From JAWVFM01 sp963841455 (GTDB taxonomy: Bacteria > Actinomycetota > Thermoleophilia > Solirubrobacterales > 70-9): 64,000 nt of DNA. The stretch is from contig CAWJCU010000003.1 in assembly GCA_963841455.1 (NCBI GenBank), positions 62,001-126,000 of the forward strand, written 5' to 3'. The notes below the pieces were generated by a model. The model worked only from the letters and a program-made list of their open reading frames with translations. It ran no database searches and was not told the DNA's origin. Both the position numbers and the translations under genes were made by a program. Shown piece after piece: positions 8,813 to 18,000 of the stretch (the stretch's first letter is position 1; every line of letters starts with the position of its first letter).

Positions 8813-10168
8813 CTAGCCGCCCACGTTCTTCAGGAACGGGATGAGGTGGGCCACGAAGGCGTTGTGCGGGAAGGCGGAGTTCGGATCGTTGTGCGCGTAG
8901 GTCTTGTGGCGGTCGACGAGGGTGAGCTGGCTCTTTGGTAGGCCCGACTGCTGGGCGAGAGCCTTGGTCGCGTCGAGCACGCGTCCGTCTCCAAGCGCCG
9001 CGCCGAACGCGTACATCGGGATCTTGACGTCGTCGCCGTGGATCGCGTCGACGCCGAGCACCTTCTGGGCCGGGTTGGGATTCCCGTCTCCGACCGCGCC
9101 GGCGTCGATCGTCAGCCGCATCGGGTGGTACCAGGCGTTCCCGTCGACGCTCTGTAGCCCCCACCCGGTGAGCATGCTCGCGTAGCGCTGGATCGGCGTG
9201 AGCTCGCCGGCCCGATCCCATGTGCGCGGGTCGCCGCTCGCGGCGAGGTGCCCCACGTGGACCTGGAAGGCGATGAGGCTCGGCGGCGAGGTCGCGGTGT
9301 CGGCGGCGTAGCCGAAGCCCGCCTCGTTCGTCACCCGCTCAGGAGACACCAGATCGGGCGGCAGTGCCGGGAAGGTCTGCAGGATCGAGGGGCCGTCGGG
9401 ATCCATCTTCGCGAGCCCGCCGCCCACGTCGGCGAACAGGCCCGCGAAGGGTGCCGGGATGCCGCCAAACGAGAGCCATGGCGAGCCCTGCTGGAGGTCG
9501 GCGAGCGACTGGGTGGCCTGGGCCTCCGTGATCGGAGTCGGGCTGCTGCCGCCGTCGATGAACACGAGCCCCGCAAGACCCTTGGCCCCGGGCCTGCCGT
9601 TGAAGTCCCAGGTCGCATATGCGGTGGTGATGCTGCCGCCGAGCGAGTGGCCTCCGACCACCACGTTGCCGCCGAGCTTGCGAGCGTCGACCACGACCCT
9701 CCGGAGATCGCCGATCTCGACCTTCATGCCCCAGTCGCGCGCGAACCCGACCTGGCTGTCGGGCACGGGCTGAACGTGCGGCTTGACGCTCGAGTCCGTG
9801 AGCCAGCCGAGGTAGTAGTCGAAGAGCTTCTGCGGCGTCACCTTCCCCCGCTTGGCCTCGTTGAGGACCGACTGATCCTCGAGGAGGTTCTCGCGTCGCT
9901 CGACCGACCAGACCTGCCAGCCCGGCAGCTTTTTGACGAGCGTGCGCGCGAGCGGCGCGAAGTAGGCCGAGCCCGCGGAGGTCCCGGGGTTGAGCACGAG
10001 GACGTTGCGGGCCCTCTTCGGGCCGATCTTCAGGATCCCGACGCGGTCGAAGCGCTTCGGGGTACCGGGCGCAACGTAGCCCTTGATGTACTGGACGGGC
10101 CCGCTCGCCGAAGCCGAGGACGCCGTCGCGCAGCCCACTATCGCGGCAATCGCCGCGACGAAGGCCAT
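8813..10168 (-). CDS. Secreted alpha/beta hydrolase
   Basis: A 451-residue protein with an N-terminal signal peptide (hydrophobic residues 2-20, cleavage probably after ASSASA). The nucleophile elbow is GGHSLGGS around residue 170, and the C-terminal AHNDPNSAFPHN segment offers the catalytic histidine. An Asp for the triad probably lies in GVDAIHGDDVKIP or nearby. The fold is that of lipases and esterases, but no lid or substrate motif identifies the substrate. It is convergent with the aldehyde dehydrogenase gene, 14 bases away, so no room is left for a long terminator. Confidence 0.75.
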   Translation of the reverse strand: MAFVAAIAAIVGCATASSASASGPVQYIKGYVAPGTPKRFDRVGILKIGPKRARNVLVLNPGTSAGSAYFAPLARTLVKKLPGWQVWSVERRENLLEDQSVLNEAKRGKVTPQKLFDYYLGWLTDSSVKPHVQPVPDSQVGFARDWGMKVEIGDLRRVVVDARKLGGNVVVGGHSLGGSITTAYATWDFNGRPGAKGLAGLVFIDGGSSPTPITEAQATQSLADLQQGSPWLSFGGIPAPFAGLFADVGGGLAKMDPDGPSILQTFPALPPDLVSPERVTNEAGFGYAADTATSPPSLIAFQVHVGHLAASGDPRTWDRAGELTPIQRYASMLTGWGLQSVDGNAWYHPMRLTIDAGAVGDGNPNPAQKVLGVDAIHGDDVKIPMYAFGAALGDGRVLDATKALAQQSGLPKSQLTLVDRHKTYAHNDPNSAFPHNAFVAHLIPFLKNVGG

Positions 10169-10255
10169 CGTCCGTGATCGAGGTGCCCGCCTCGAGACGA
10201 CACAAGGCTAGCGCTCTGGCGTAGGGTCTTGCGCAAGCGATCGAGGAGGAAGTTG

Positions 10256-10540
10256 ATGTACGCGCGGGCCGTGAGATTCACCGATGTGACCCCCGACCGG
10301 ATCGACGCGATCAAGGCGCGGGTCAGCGAGGCCGGTGGGCCGCCTGAAGGGGTGGACTCAACCGGGATGAAGCTGCTGTACGACTCGTCGCAGGGGACGG
10401 CGATCTTCGTCGGCTTCTTCGACAGCGAGGACAAGATGCGCGCGGCGGGCGCCGTGCTCGAGGCAATGGACACGGGCGACACTCCCGGCACCCGCGCGTC
10501 GATCGACCAGTGCGAGGTCGCGCTGGAGATGGACGCCTAG
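10256..10540 (+). CDS. Conserved hypothetical protein, ABM-like small alpha/beta protein (94 aa)
   Basis: The ATG at 10256 is preceded by GAGGAGGA with a 5-7 base gap, so this start is well supported although the frame opens at 10229. The sequence (YARAVRFTDVTPDRIDAIKA, then LLYDSSQGTAIFVGFFDSEDKMRAAG) has the strand-helix-strand-strand-helix layout of dimeric ferredoxin-like (ABM-type) proteins. No catalytic residues stand out. It probably forms a unit with the creatininase-family gene that begins 7 bases downstream. Confidence 0.6.
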   Translation: MYARAVRFTDVTPDRIDAIKARVSEAGGPPEGVDSTGMKLLYDSSQGTAIFVGFFDSEDKMRAAGAVLEAMDTGDTPGTRASIDQCEVALEMDA

Positions 10541-10547
10541 CCGCGCT

Positions 10548-11294
10548 TTGGGCGCTCTCGACCTCGACAGGCTTTCCTGGCCGGAGGTCGAGGCTGAGCT
10601 CGAGGGCGGTCGCGATACGGTCGTGATCGCCCTCGGAGCAACAGAGCAGCACGGGCGCCACATGCCGCTCGCCACCGACGCGCTGATCGGCGATCACCTC
10701 GCGCGGGAGCTCGCCGAGCGGCTCGACGCGTTCGTCGCGCCGACCGTGCGCGTCGGCTGCTCGAGCCACCATCTCGCCTTCCCGGGGACGCTGTCGGTGG
10801 CCGACGAGACCTTCCACGCCGTCGTCGCCGACCTGGTGGCCTCGCTGGCCGGAGGAGGCTTCCGGCGGATCGTGCTCGTCCCGACGCACGGCGGCAACTT
10901 CGCGCCGCTCGCTCAGGCGATCGAGAAGCTGCCGGCGGAGCATTGTGACCGCGTGGTCGCGATCACCGACCTCGGCGTCCTCTTCCGGGTCGCCGAGCTG
11001 GGTCGCGACGAGTTCGGCGTGCCCATGGAGGAGGGAGGGCTTCACGCCGGCGAGTGGGAGACCTCGATGCTCGCGGCGATCCAGCCCGAGCTCGTCCACA
11101 TGGACCGCGCCGAGGCCGGCTACGTCGGCGACCTCGAATCGGCGGTCGAGGGGATGTTCGCGGGCGGCGTGCAGTCGATCTCCGAGAACGGCGCCGTGGG
11201 CGACCCGAACGCCGCGTCAGCCGATCACGGCCGCCGCTACTGGGAGGCCGCGATCGAGCTGGCCCTGGAGGAGATCGAACGCCAGTCGGGCTAG
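10548..11294 (+). CDS. Creatininase-family amidohydrolase
   Basis: 248 residues with the metal-binding signature of the creatininase family: GATEQHGRHMPLATD near the N-terminus, PTHGGNF in the middle and HAGEWETS after it. Members include creatinine amidohydrolase, the F420/FAD pathway enzyme ArfB and the mycofactocin peptidase MftE. No mycofactocin or flavin genes are adjacent, so the substrate is undetermined. The only good start is the TTG at 10548, seven bases after the preceding stop. Confidence 0.8.
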   Translation: MGALDLDRLSWPEVEAELEGGRDTVVIALGATEQHGRHMPLATDALIGDHLARELAERLDAFVAPTVRVGCSSHHLAFPGTLSVADETFHAVVADLVASLAGGGFRRIVLVPTHGGNFAPLAQAIEKLPAEHCDRVVAITDLGVLFRVAELGRDEFGVPMEEGGLHAGEWETSMLAAIQPELVHMDRAEAGYVGDLESAVEGMFAGGVQSISENGAVGDPNAASADHGRRYWEAAIELALEEIERQSG

Positions 11295-11352
11295 CGACGG
11301 GACGATCCCGGCGAAGACGGGATAGCTCTTCGGCGACTCGGCTCATCGGCGG

Positions 11353-11399
11353 TACGCGGGCGAGTTGATCACCTCTGGGGTAGCGAACTCGCCCGTGTA
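11353..11399. repeat. 14-bp imperfect inverted repeat between convergent genes
   Basis: The arms are TACGCGGGCGAGTT (11353-11366) and AACTCGCCCGTGTA (11386-11399). They pair over 14 positions with one G-U pair, around a 19-base loop. The element lies in the gap between the convergent creatininase-family and msrA genes. It could act as a bidirectional transcription terminator, although no T-tract follows on either strand, or as a protein-binding palindrome. Confidence 0.6.
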
Positions 11400-11466
11400 A
11401 CCCGCAGGTCCGCCGCCCGCCCGGCCCACGGCGTCAAGGCTGACGAAACGCCGCTGGCAACTACAC

Positions 11467-11997
11467 CTAGCGCCCCATCAGCATCCGCATCAGCCCGCCC
11501 GGCGAGGAGCGCTTCTCGAGGTAGCACTGGTGGTACTCCTCGGCGCGCCAGAAGGTCGCGGCGGGCTCGATGACCGTGACGATGGGGTTGCGGAAGTGCT
11601 CCTGAGTGCGCTCGATCACCTTCCACGCGATGTCGGCCTGCTCATCGGAGTGGGCGAAGACGACCGACCGGTACTGGGAGCCCACGTCGGGCCCCTGGCG
11701 GTTCATCTGCGTCGGGTCGTGGATGGCGAAGTACTTCGCCACCAGCTCCTCGAAGCTCACCGTGTCGGGGTCGAAGGTGACCTCGCAGACCTCCGTGTGG
11801 CCGGTCGTGCCGGTGCAGACCTGCTCGTAGGTGGGGTTGTCGACGTTGCCGCCCTCGTAGCCGACCGCGGTGTCGACGACGCCTCCGAGCTCGCGGAAGC
11901 TCTCTTCGACCTGCCAGAAGCAGCCGGCGCCGAAAGTCGCCTTCTCGGTGCGGGTGGGGGCCTGGGGCTCGTTGTTTGGCGCTCCGTTCTCAGTCAT
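11467..11997 (-). CDS. msrA: Peptide methionine sulfoxide reductase MsrA
   Basis: Reduces methionine-S-sulfoxide in proteins, a repair step after oxidative damage. The catalytic GCFW motif is at residues 25-28 (Cys26), followed by the family blocks GYEGG and THTEVCEV-like TGHTEVCEVTFDP, QYRSVVF and AEEYHQCYL, where the Cys may act in recycling. The length of 176 residues is normal. The first 17 residues are a poorly conserved extension, so a slightly later start is possible. It is followed by the convergent creatininase-family gene and lies 30 bases downstream of fumC on the same strand. Confidence 0.93.
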   Translation of the reverse strand: MTENGAPNNEPQAPTRTEKATFGAGCFWQVEESFRELGGVVDTAVGYEGGNVDNPTYEQVCTGTTGHTEVCEVTFDPDTVSFEELVAKYFAIHDPTQMNRQGPDVGSQYRSVVFAHSDEQADIAWKVIERTQEHFRNPIVTVIEPAATFWRAEEYHQCYLEKRSSPGGLMRMLMGR

Positions 11998-12026
11998 GCC
12001 ATGTAGTCGCTCGAACGGTGCGTTCG

Positions 12027-13355
12027 TTACTTGTGCGGATGGGCCATCCCGTGGTAGTCGAGGGCCTTTGCCAGGGTCTCCTCGTCGACACCCTTCTCGA
12101 TCGCGACCTCGCGGAGTGTGCGCCCCGACTCGGCGGCCTCCTTCACGATCTCGGCTCCCTTGTCGTATCCGATGTAGGGGTTGAGCGCGGTGGCTGCCGC
12201 GAGCGTCGCCTCGGCGTGGCGCGCGTTGTTCTCGCGGTCGGCCTCGACGCCCCTGATCACCCTCTCGTCGAAGAGCCTCGAGGCGGAGGCCAGCAGCATG
12301 ACCGACTCGAGCACGTTCGACGCGATCAGCGGCACGCGGACGTTGAGCTCGAACTGGCCCTGCGAGCCGGCGATGGTCGTGGCGACATCGTTTCCCATCA
12401 CCTGGTTTCCCACCTGGAGCACGACCTCGCAGATCACCGGGTTGACCTTGCCCGGCATGATCGACGAGCCCTTCTGGAGCTCGGGAAGCCGGAGCTCGGC
12501 GAGCCCCGCCCGCGGGCCCGAGCCCATCAGCGCGATGTCGTTGGCGATCTTGGTCAGCGATACCGCGATCACCTTGAGGGCCCCCGAGAGCTCCACGAGC
12601 GCGTCGCGGTTCGCCTGGGCCTCAAAGGAATCAGCGGCCGGCGAGATCGCGAGGCCCGTGTCCTCGGCGAGCTTCGACCGCACGCGGGACGCGAACTCGG
12701 AGTGCGTGTTGAGGCCGGTGCCGGTGGCCGTGCCCCCGAGCGGGATCTGGCCCACGCGGGCGCGCGTGTCCTTCACGCGCTCGGCGCCGAGCCGGATCTG
12801 GGTTGCGTAGCCCTTGAACTCCTGGCCGAGGGTCACCGGGACGGCGTCCATCAGGTGCGTACGGCCGGCCTTCACGACGTCAGAGAACTCATCGGCCTTC
12901 CGCTCCAGGGAGCTCGCGAGTCCGTCGAGCGCGGGGAGCAGATCGCGGTTCACCTCCTCGAGCGCGGCGAGGTGGACAGCCGACGGGAAGACGTCGTTCG
13001 ACGACTGGCCCATGTTCACGTGGTCGTTGGGATGCGCGTCGTCGCCGGCGAGGTTCGCGATCACCTCGTTCGCGTTCATGTTCGACGAGGTGCCGGAACC
13101 GGTCTGGAAGACGTCGAGCGGGAACTGGTCGTCGTGCTCCCCGCGGGCGATGGCGTCGCCCGCCTCGGCGATGCGGCCGGCGAGGTCGGCGTCGAGGAGA
13201 CCGAGCTCGGCGTTCACGCGAGCGGCGGCGGCCTTGATCCGCCCGAGCCAGCGCACCACGGGGGTCGGGATCGGCTGGCCCGAGACCGGAAAGTTCTCGA
13301 TCGCCTTGCGGGTTTCCGGGCCCCAGAGCTCGTTCGCGACCTCGGTCGTTCCCAT
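12027..13355 (-). CDS. fumC: Class II fumarate hydratase
   Basis: Hydrates fumarate to L-malate in the TCA cycle. Conserved regions are GSGTSSNMNANEV, HPNDHVNMGQSSND, AGRTHLMDAVPVTLGQE, the GGTATGTGLN block and the family signature GSSIMPGKVNP with the catalytic Ser loop. ATG 13355 aligns with the usual N-terminus (MGTTEV...LWG) and lies 8 bases from a TAATGT hexamer at 13364-13369; an ATG at 13367 would overlap that hexamer and add four residues. The gene is divergent from ileS, with a palindromic repeat between them. Confidence 0.95.
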   Translation of the reverse strand: MGTTEVANELWGPETRKAIENFPVSGQPIPTPVVRWLGRIKAAAARVNAELGLLDADLAGRIAEAGDAIARGEHDDQFPLDVFQTGSGTSSNMNANEVIANLAGDDAHPNDHVNMGQSSNDVFPSAVHLAALEEVNRDLLPALDGLASSLERKADEFSDVVKAGRTHLMDAVPVTLGQEFKGYATQIRLGAERVKDTRARVGQIPLGGTATGTGLNTHSEFASRVRSKLAEDTGLAISPAADSFEAQANRDALVELSGALKVIAVSLTKIANDIALMGSGPRAGLAELRLPELQKGSSIMPGKVNPVICEVVLQVGNQVMGNDVATTIAGSQGQFELNVRVPLIASNVLESVMLLASASRLFDERVIRGVEADRENNARHAEATLAAATALNPYIGYDKGAEIVKEAAESGRTLREVAIEKGVDEETLAKALDYHGMAHPHK

Positions 13356-13403
13356 CGCCGAAGACATTACCGGCGCGGAGCGTCCGGTCGGGGCACCGGC
13401 CCG

Positions 13404-13458
13404 GCTCGCGAGCGCCGACTTCCGTCGTCAGAGTCGACGCAATTCGGCGCTCGGCGGG
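13404..13458. repeat. Dispersed palindromic repeat, copy 1
   Basis: The element has inverted arms CGAGCGCCGA (13409-13418) and TCGGCGCTCG (13444-13453) around a core that includes CTTCCGTCGTCAG and GTCGACG. The same sequence, in the opposite orientation, occurs at 20599-20650 with only a few changes. This copy lies between the divergent fumC and ileS genes, just upstream of the ileS promoter region. The structure is like REP elements, which are dispersed in many genomes and made as short palindromes. Confidence 0.8.
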
Positions 13459-13516
13459 ATTGTGGTGCGCCTGGCCCGGCGGGCCCGTTGCGGTCCGCTC
13501 CTAGAATCCGCCGCTC

Positions 13517-16500
13517 GTGAGCGGATTCCGGCCCGTCGACCCGAAGCAGTCCTTCCCGGAGCTCGAGGAGAGCGTCCTCGAGCGCTGGCGCGAGGACGAC
13601 GTCTTCGCCCGCTCGCTCTCGAACCGGGCCGGCGCGCCGGTCTGGAGCTTCTACGAGGGCCCGCCGACGGCGAACGGTAGGCCCGGATCGCACCACGTCC
13701 TCTCCCGCGTCTTCAAGGACATCTACCCGCGTTACCGGACGATGCGTGGCTATCGGGTCCCGCGGAAGGCTGGCTGGGACTGCCACGGCCTTCCCGTCGA
13801 GCTCGAGGTCGAGAAGGAGCTCGGGATCTCGTCGAAGCAGGAGATCGAGGAGCTCGGGGTCGGTGAGTTCAACCGGCACTGCCGCGAGTCGGTGTTCCGC
13901 TACGTCGCCGACTGGAACCGCCTGACGGAGCGAATCGCCTTCTGGATCGACCTCGACGACCCGTACGTGACGATGACCAACGACTACATCGAGTCGGTCT
14001 GGTGGTCGCTGCGCCACAGCTGGGACCGCGGCCGCCTCTACGAGGCCCACAAGGTCGTGCCGTACTGCCCCCGCGACCAGACCGCGCTATCGAGCCACGA
14101 GGTCGCGCTCGGCTACGAAGACGTCACCGATCCGGCGGTCTACGTGAAGCTGCCCATCACCGAGCCGGCGCCGAGCGACCGGATCCCGGAGAGCCCGATC
14201 GAGCCCGGCGACAACCTCCTGGTCTGGACGACGACGCCCTGGACCCTGATCTCCAACGCGGCGGTCGCCGTCGGTCCCGAGATCGAGTACGTCCGCGCCC
14301 GCAGAGGCGGAGAGGTGTACGTCGTGGCGAGCGCGCTGACCGAGCGCGCTCTCGGCGAGGACGCCGAGGTGATCGCCCACATGCCGGGCTCCGCGCTGGC
14401 GGGCACCCGTTACGAGCCGCCGTTCCCCTACATCTCCGACTACGGCCCGCGCGGCCACACCGTGCTGAAGGCCGACTTCGTCACCACCGACGAGGGCACG
14501 GGCCTCGTGCACACCGCGATCGCGTTCGGCGAGGACGACTTCGCGCTCGGGGAGCGGTACGGGATCAAGCTCCAGAACCCGGTGCGTCTCGACGGCACGT
14601 TCGACGAGCGGGTGACCGACTTCGCCGGGCGATTCGTCAAGGAGGCCGACGACGACATCGTCAAGGCGCTCGAGGCCTCGGGCCGCCTCTACCGGGCCGA
14701 GCGCTACGAGCACTCCTACCCGCATTGCTGGCGCTGCGGGACGCCGCTTCTCTACTACGCGAAGTCGAGCTGGTACGTCCGCACGACAGAGGTGCGCGAC
14801 CGGATGCTGGCCGAAAACGAGGCGACGGGCTGGTACCCGGAGCACATCAAGCACGGCCGGTTCGGAAAGTGGCTCGAGGGGAACGTCGACTGGGCCCTCT
14901 CGCGCGAGCGGTACTGGGGTACGCCCCTGCCGGTGTGGGAGTGCACCGCGGACGACTGCGAAGAGCGGTTCTGCGCCGGCTCGGTCGCCGATATTCGCGA
15001 GCGCGGCGGCGAGGTGCCCGACGATCTCCACCGCCCATACATCGACGAGGTGACGCTCCGCTGCGACGCCTGCGGAGGCGAGATGCGGCGGGTCGAGGAG
15101 GTGATCGACACCTGGTACGACTCGGGATCGATGCCGTTCGCCCAGTTCCACTACCCCTTCGAGGGAGAGGAGGAGTTCAGCGAGCGCTTCCCAGCGGACT
15201 TCATCTCCGAGGCGATCGACCAGACACGTGGCTGGTTCTACTCGCTGCTGGCCGTCTCGACGCTCGTTTTCGACCGCTCCTCGTACCGCAACTGCGTCTG
15301 TCTCGGCCTGATCCTCGACCCCGAGGGCCAGAAGATGTCGAAGAGCCGCGGCAACGTCGTCGACCCCTGGGAGGTGATCGACCGCCACGGGGCCGACGCC
15401 TTCCGCTGGTACCTGCTCACGGCCCAGCAGCCGTGGGCGGGGTATCGGTTCTCGACCGAGACGATCGGCGAGTCGCTCCGTCAGTTCCTCCTCACGCTGT
15501 GGAACACGTACTCGTTCCTGGTCCTCTACGCGAACGCCGACGGCGTAACTCCGGAGGAGCTGGGGACGGCGCCGGCGAGCGAGGCCGACCTGGACCGCTG
15601 GGCGCTTTCCCGCCTTCAGGCGACGACTGGGGTCGTCAACGAGCGGATGGACGATTTCGACTGCACGACGGCGGGTCGGGCGATCGCCGACTACGTCGAG
15701 GAGCTCTCGAATTGGTACGTGCGGCTGTCGAGGCGGCGGTTCTGGGACGGCGACAGGGCGGCGCTCGGAACGCTCCGCCACTGCCTGGTCGAGGTCGCGA
15801 AGCTCCTCGCGCCCTTCGTGCCGTTCGTTGCCGACGAGATCCACGACAACCTCGCCGGCGGCGACTCCGTCCACCTGCGGGACTTCCCTCAGCCTGACGA
15901 GACGCTCGCGGACCATGCGCTCGAGTCGGCCATGGTCGCGGTGCGGCGGACCGTCGAGCTCGGCCGAACGGCGCGGGGTGACTCTCGTCTGAAGATGCGG
16001 CAGCCGCTGCGGCGAGCGATCGTCGTCGCGAGCGAGGCCGAACGCGAGGCGATCTCAGCCCATGGCGACCTCGTTGCCGCCGAGCTCAACGTAAAGGAGA
16101 TCGAGTTCGTTGCCACCGAATCCGAGCTCGCCGGCTACGAGGTGAAGCCGAACTACCGCGCGCTCGGCCCCCGCTTCGGGAAGGACATGCCCCAGGTCGC
16201 CGCGGCCGTCGCCGCGCTCGACGCGGAGGGGGTGGCGGCGGCCGTCCGCGATCGGCGCGAGGTCGGCGTCAACGTCGGCGGGCGCGAGCATTCGCTCGGG
16301 CCGGAAGACCTGATGCTCGTCATGAAGCCGCTCGAGGGCTACCAGGTCGAGGCGGCGTCGGGCCACGCCGTTGCGCTGGAGCTCGAGATCGACGAAGAGC
16401 TTCGCCGAGAGGGCCTCGCCCGGGAGGTCGTCCACGCGATCCAGAACGCCCGCCGCGAGGCCGGCCTTGAGGTCACCGACCGCATCTCGCTCAGCCTCGG

Positions 16501-16651
16501 CGGCGACGACGACCTCGTCGAGGCGGCTCGCGCGCACGAGGCTTATGTGGCGGGCGAGACGCTTGCCACCTCCGTTGCCTACGAGGCCGGGGGCGGCAGC
16601 GTCACTCAGATCGAGGACCGCGACCTTCGCATCCACATCAGCAAGGCCTGA
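13517..16651 (+). CDS. ileS: Isoleucine--tRNA ligase
   Basis: Charges tRNA-Ile. The 1044-residue protein has a class I catalytic core with the HIGH-equivalent GSHHV (residues 58-61) and KMSKS (606-610), the WDCHGLP block, and an inserted editing domain containing LLVWTTTPWTL. Four cysteines (two CxxC-like pairs around residues 475-520) lie in the insertion before the KMSKS loop. The long C-terminus without the classical zinc finger fits the IleS2/eukaryote-like type, in which some members are naturally less sensitive to mupirocin; this subtype is my inference. The GTG start follows a TAGAAT hexamer (13502-13507) by 9 bases. Confidence 0.95.
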   Translation: MSGFRPVDPKQSFPELEESVLERWREDDVFARSLSNRAGAPVWSFYEGPPTANGRPGSHHVLSRVFKDIYPRYRTMRGYRVPRKAGWDCHGLPVELEVEKELGISSKQEIEELGVGEFNRHCRESVFRYVADWNRLTERIAFWIDLDDPYVTMTNDYIESVWWSLRHSWDRGRLYEAHKVVPYCPRDQTALSSHEVALGYEDVTDPAVYVKLPITEPAPSDRIPESPIEPGDNLLVWTTTPWTLISNAAVAVGPEIEYVRARRGGEVYVVASALTERALGEDAEVIAHMPGSALAGTRYEPPFPYISDYGPRGHTVLKADFVTTDEGTGLVHTAIAFGEDDFALGERYGIKLQNPVRLDGTFDERVTDFAGRFVKEADDDIVKALEASGRLYRAERYEHSYPHCWRCGTPLLYYAKSSWYVRTTEVRDRMLAENEATGWYPEHIKHGRFGKWLEGNVDWALSRERYWGTPLPVWECTADDCEERFCAGSVADIRERGGEVPDDLHRPYIDEVTLRCDACGGEMRRVEEVIDTWYDSGSMPFAQFHYPFEGEEEFSERFPADFISEAIDQTRGWFYSLLAVSTLVFDRSSYRNCVCLGLILDPEGQKMSKSRGNVVDPWEVIDRHGADAFRWYLLTAQQPWAGYRFSTETIGESLRQFLLTLWNTYSFLVLYANADGVTPEELGTAPASEADLDRWALSRLQATTGVVNERMDDFDCTTAGRAIADYVEELSNWYVRLSRRRFWDGDRAALGTLRHCLVEVAKLLAPFVPFVADEIHDNLAGGDSVHLRDFPQPDETLADHALESAMVAVRRTVELGRTARGDSRLKMRQPLRRAIVVASEAEREAISAHGDLVAAELNVKEIEFVATESELAGYEVKPNYRALGPRFGKDMPQVAAAVAALDAEGVAAAVRDRREVGVNVGGREHSLGPEDLMLVMKPLEGYQVEAASGHAVALELEIDEELRREGLAREVVHAIQNARREAGLEVTDRISLSLGGDDDLVEAARAHEAYVAGETLATSVAYEAGGGSVTQIEDRDLRIHISKA

Positions 16652-16733
16652 ACGGTCACGCCGGAACCGGAACCGACGCCGATCAAGGCCCCAACACGGC
16701 CGACTTCGACGTCTTCGAGCGCGGCCCGCTCGG

Positions 16734-17249
16734 CTAGCTCGAGCCCGACTCGCCCCGGACGCCGCCCGGTGCGGCGTCCGGGTAGCGGAACCGGTGCTGC
16801 ATGGCGAGCAGCACTACCACGGAGGCCATCGCGACGGCACCGAGGACGGCGCTGAGGATCAGCGTGCCGGCGCTGAGCACGCCGTCGCTCGACGCGGCGG
16901 CGTAGGCCCAGATCCCAATTGGGAGGTAGAGGAGGACGGCAGTGAAGACGCCGGGGTTGGGGCGGTCCTCCATCACCGACGGCAGGGCGTGGAAGAAGAT
17001 CGCGTTGATGAGGCAGAGGGCGGGAAAGGCGAGCGCGAACGCCGGCGCGCGCCAGCCCACCATCGCCGCCGAGACCCCGAAGACGATCAGCAGGGCGTTG
17101 ACGGCCCAGAAGTCTGTCCACGTGGGCGCCGTGCCGATCCGCGGGGCGAGGAACCTGGCGGCCCAGCCCTGCCAGCCGAGGCTGTGCTCCTCCACCACAT
17201 GCAGGGCGCTCGCGGTGACGAGGACCCAGAGGACCCAGTCGTGCGTCAT
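16734..17249 (-). CDS. HXXEE-domain membrane protein
   Basis: 171 residues with about five hydrophobic helices. The N-terminal HVVEEH segment (residues 17-22) gives the H-x-x-E-E motif that names the family, and a further His-containing motif (FFHALPSV) occurs in the middle. The biochemical role of the family is unknown. The ATG lies 3 bases after the stop of the secreted protein gene, so it is the last gene of a three-gene operon with thioredoxin. The C-terminal 20 residues are Pro/Gly/Arg-rich. Confidence 0.75.
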   Translation of the reverse strand: MTHDWVLWVLVTASALHVVEEHSLGWQGWAARFLAPRIGTAPTWTDFWAVNALLIVFGVSAAMVGWRAPAFALAFPALCLINAIFFHALPSVMEDRPNPGVFTAVLLYLPIGIWAYAAASSDGVLSAGTLILSAVLGAVAMASVVVLLAMQHRFRYPDAAPGGVRGESGSS

Positions 17250-17252
17250 GGC

Positions 17253-17645
17253 CTAGAACGTGAACGTGTAGTTCGCCGAGCGCGCCGCTCTGCAGATCCT
17301 GCCGTCGCCGATTCGCTCCCGGGGCGCCCGAGCGTAGAAGACGTCGCCACTCGCGGGATTCAGGGCGACCGAAAGGAACCACCGGCTTCGGCGGTCGGTG
17401 AAATCACTGCCGACCAGGATCCGCCGCCCCGTGACGCTCTGAAACACCTTGACCTTCCGATTGCGCGTGCATTTCCCCTTCGACGACGACACGTCCCCCT
17501 TGAATTCCATCGGCGATCCAGCGGCCTTCTTGATGCTGGTGATCTGGACTGCCGTCGAGTACCTCACACGAGCTGATGCGCTTGGCACGACGGCGGCGGC
17601 CAGAGCAGCGACGGCGGCCGCGGCCAGCGCGAATCGCTTGATCAC
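17253..17645 (-). CDS. Secreted hypothetical protein (130 aa)
   Basis: The GTG start overlaps the thioredoxin stop codon (GTGA). The N-terminus is a clear signal peptide (KRFALAAAAVAALAAAVVPSASA), followed by a 105-residue beta-rich domain with two cysteines (in KGKCTRNRK and RICRAAR) that could form one disulfide. Sequences such as STAVQITSIK and ILVGSDFTDRRSRWFLSVALNP suggest an immunoglobulin-like sandwich similar to domains in thermoleophilian surface proteins. I do not recognise a specific family. Coupling with thioredoxin is notable, but the thioredoxin has no signal peptide. Confidence 0.65.
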   Translation of the reverse strand: MIKRFALAAAAVAALAAAVVPSASARVRYSTAVQITSIKKAAGSPMEFKGDVSSSKGKCTRNRKVKVFQSVTGRRILVGSDFTDRRSRWFLSVALNPASGDVFYARAPRERIGDGRICRAARSANYTFTF

Positions 17646-17968
17646 GCCAGCGCCGGCTCGAGCTCGGCCTCGAGGCGGCGCTTCGGCATCGCGCCGATCA
17701 CGCGCTTGGCCTCCTGGCCGTCCTTGAAGAGGATGAGGGTGGGGATCGAGAGCACCTCGTAGCGCGCCGCCGTCTCCTGGTTCTCGTCGACGTTCAGGCT
17801 CACGACGTGCAAATCGTCGCGCTCGGTGTCGATCTCCTCGAGGATCGGGTGGACGACGCGGCACGGCCCGCACCACGGAGCCCAGAAGTCGACGAGGACT
17901 GCGTTCTCGGACTCGACGACCTCTGACTGGAAGGTGGCGTCGGTTACGTCGGGGAGCTTGCCTGTCAA
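17642..17968 (-). CDS. trxA: Thioredoxin
   Basis: Cytosolic disulfide reductase. The active site FWAPWCGPC is at the usual place and the cis-proline loop is SIPTLILF. The TTG start at 17968 is preceded by AGGAG with a 7-base gap and gives the standard 108-residue length; the open frame extends to 18061 but would add an unlikely N-terminus. It heads an operon with a secreted protein and an HXXEE membrane protein. Confidence 0.93.
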   Translation of the reverse strand: MTGKLPDVTDATFQSEVVESENAVLVDFWAPWCGPCRVVHPILEEIDTERDDLHVVSLNVDENQETAARYEVLSIPTLILFKDGQEAKRVIGAMPKRRLEAELEPALA

Positions 17969-18000
17969 AGTCGATCTCCTGACTGCGATTAGGTTCCCTG

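Noticed and set aside
14087..15916. 609-codon open frame antisense to ileS
   Set aside because: It lies wholly within ileS, has the compositional bias expected of a GC-rich shadow frame and shows no family motif.
16652..16739. Short tail TADFDVFERGPLG after ileS
   Set aside because: It looks like the end of a lost gene, but only about 20 codons remain and the frame has no start or homology I can name.
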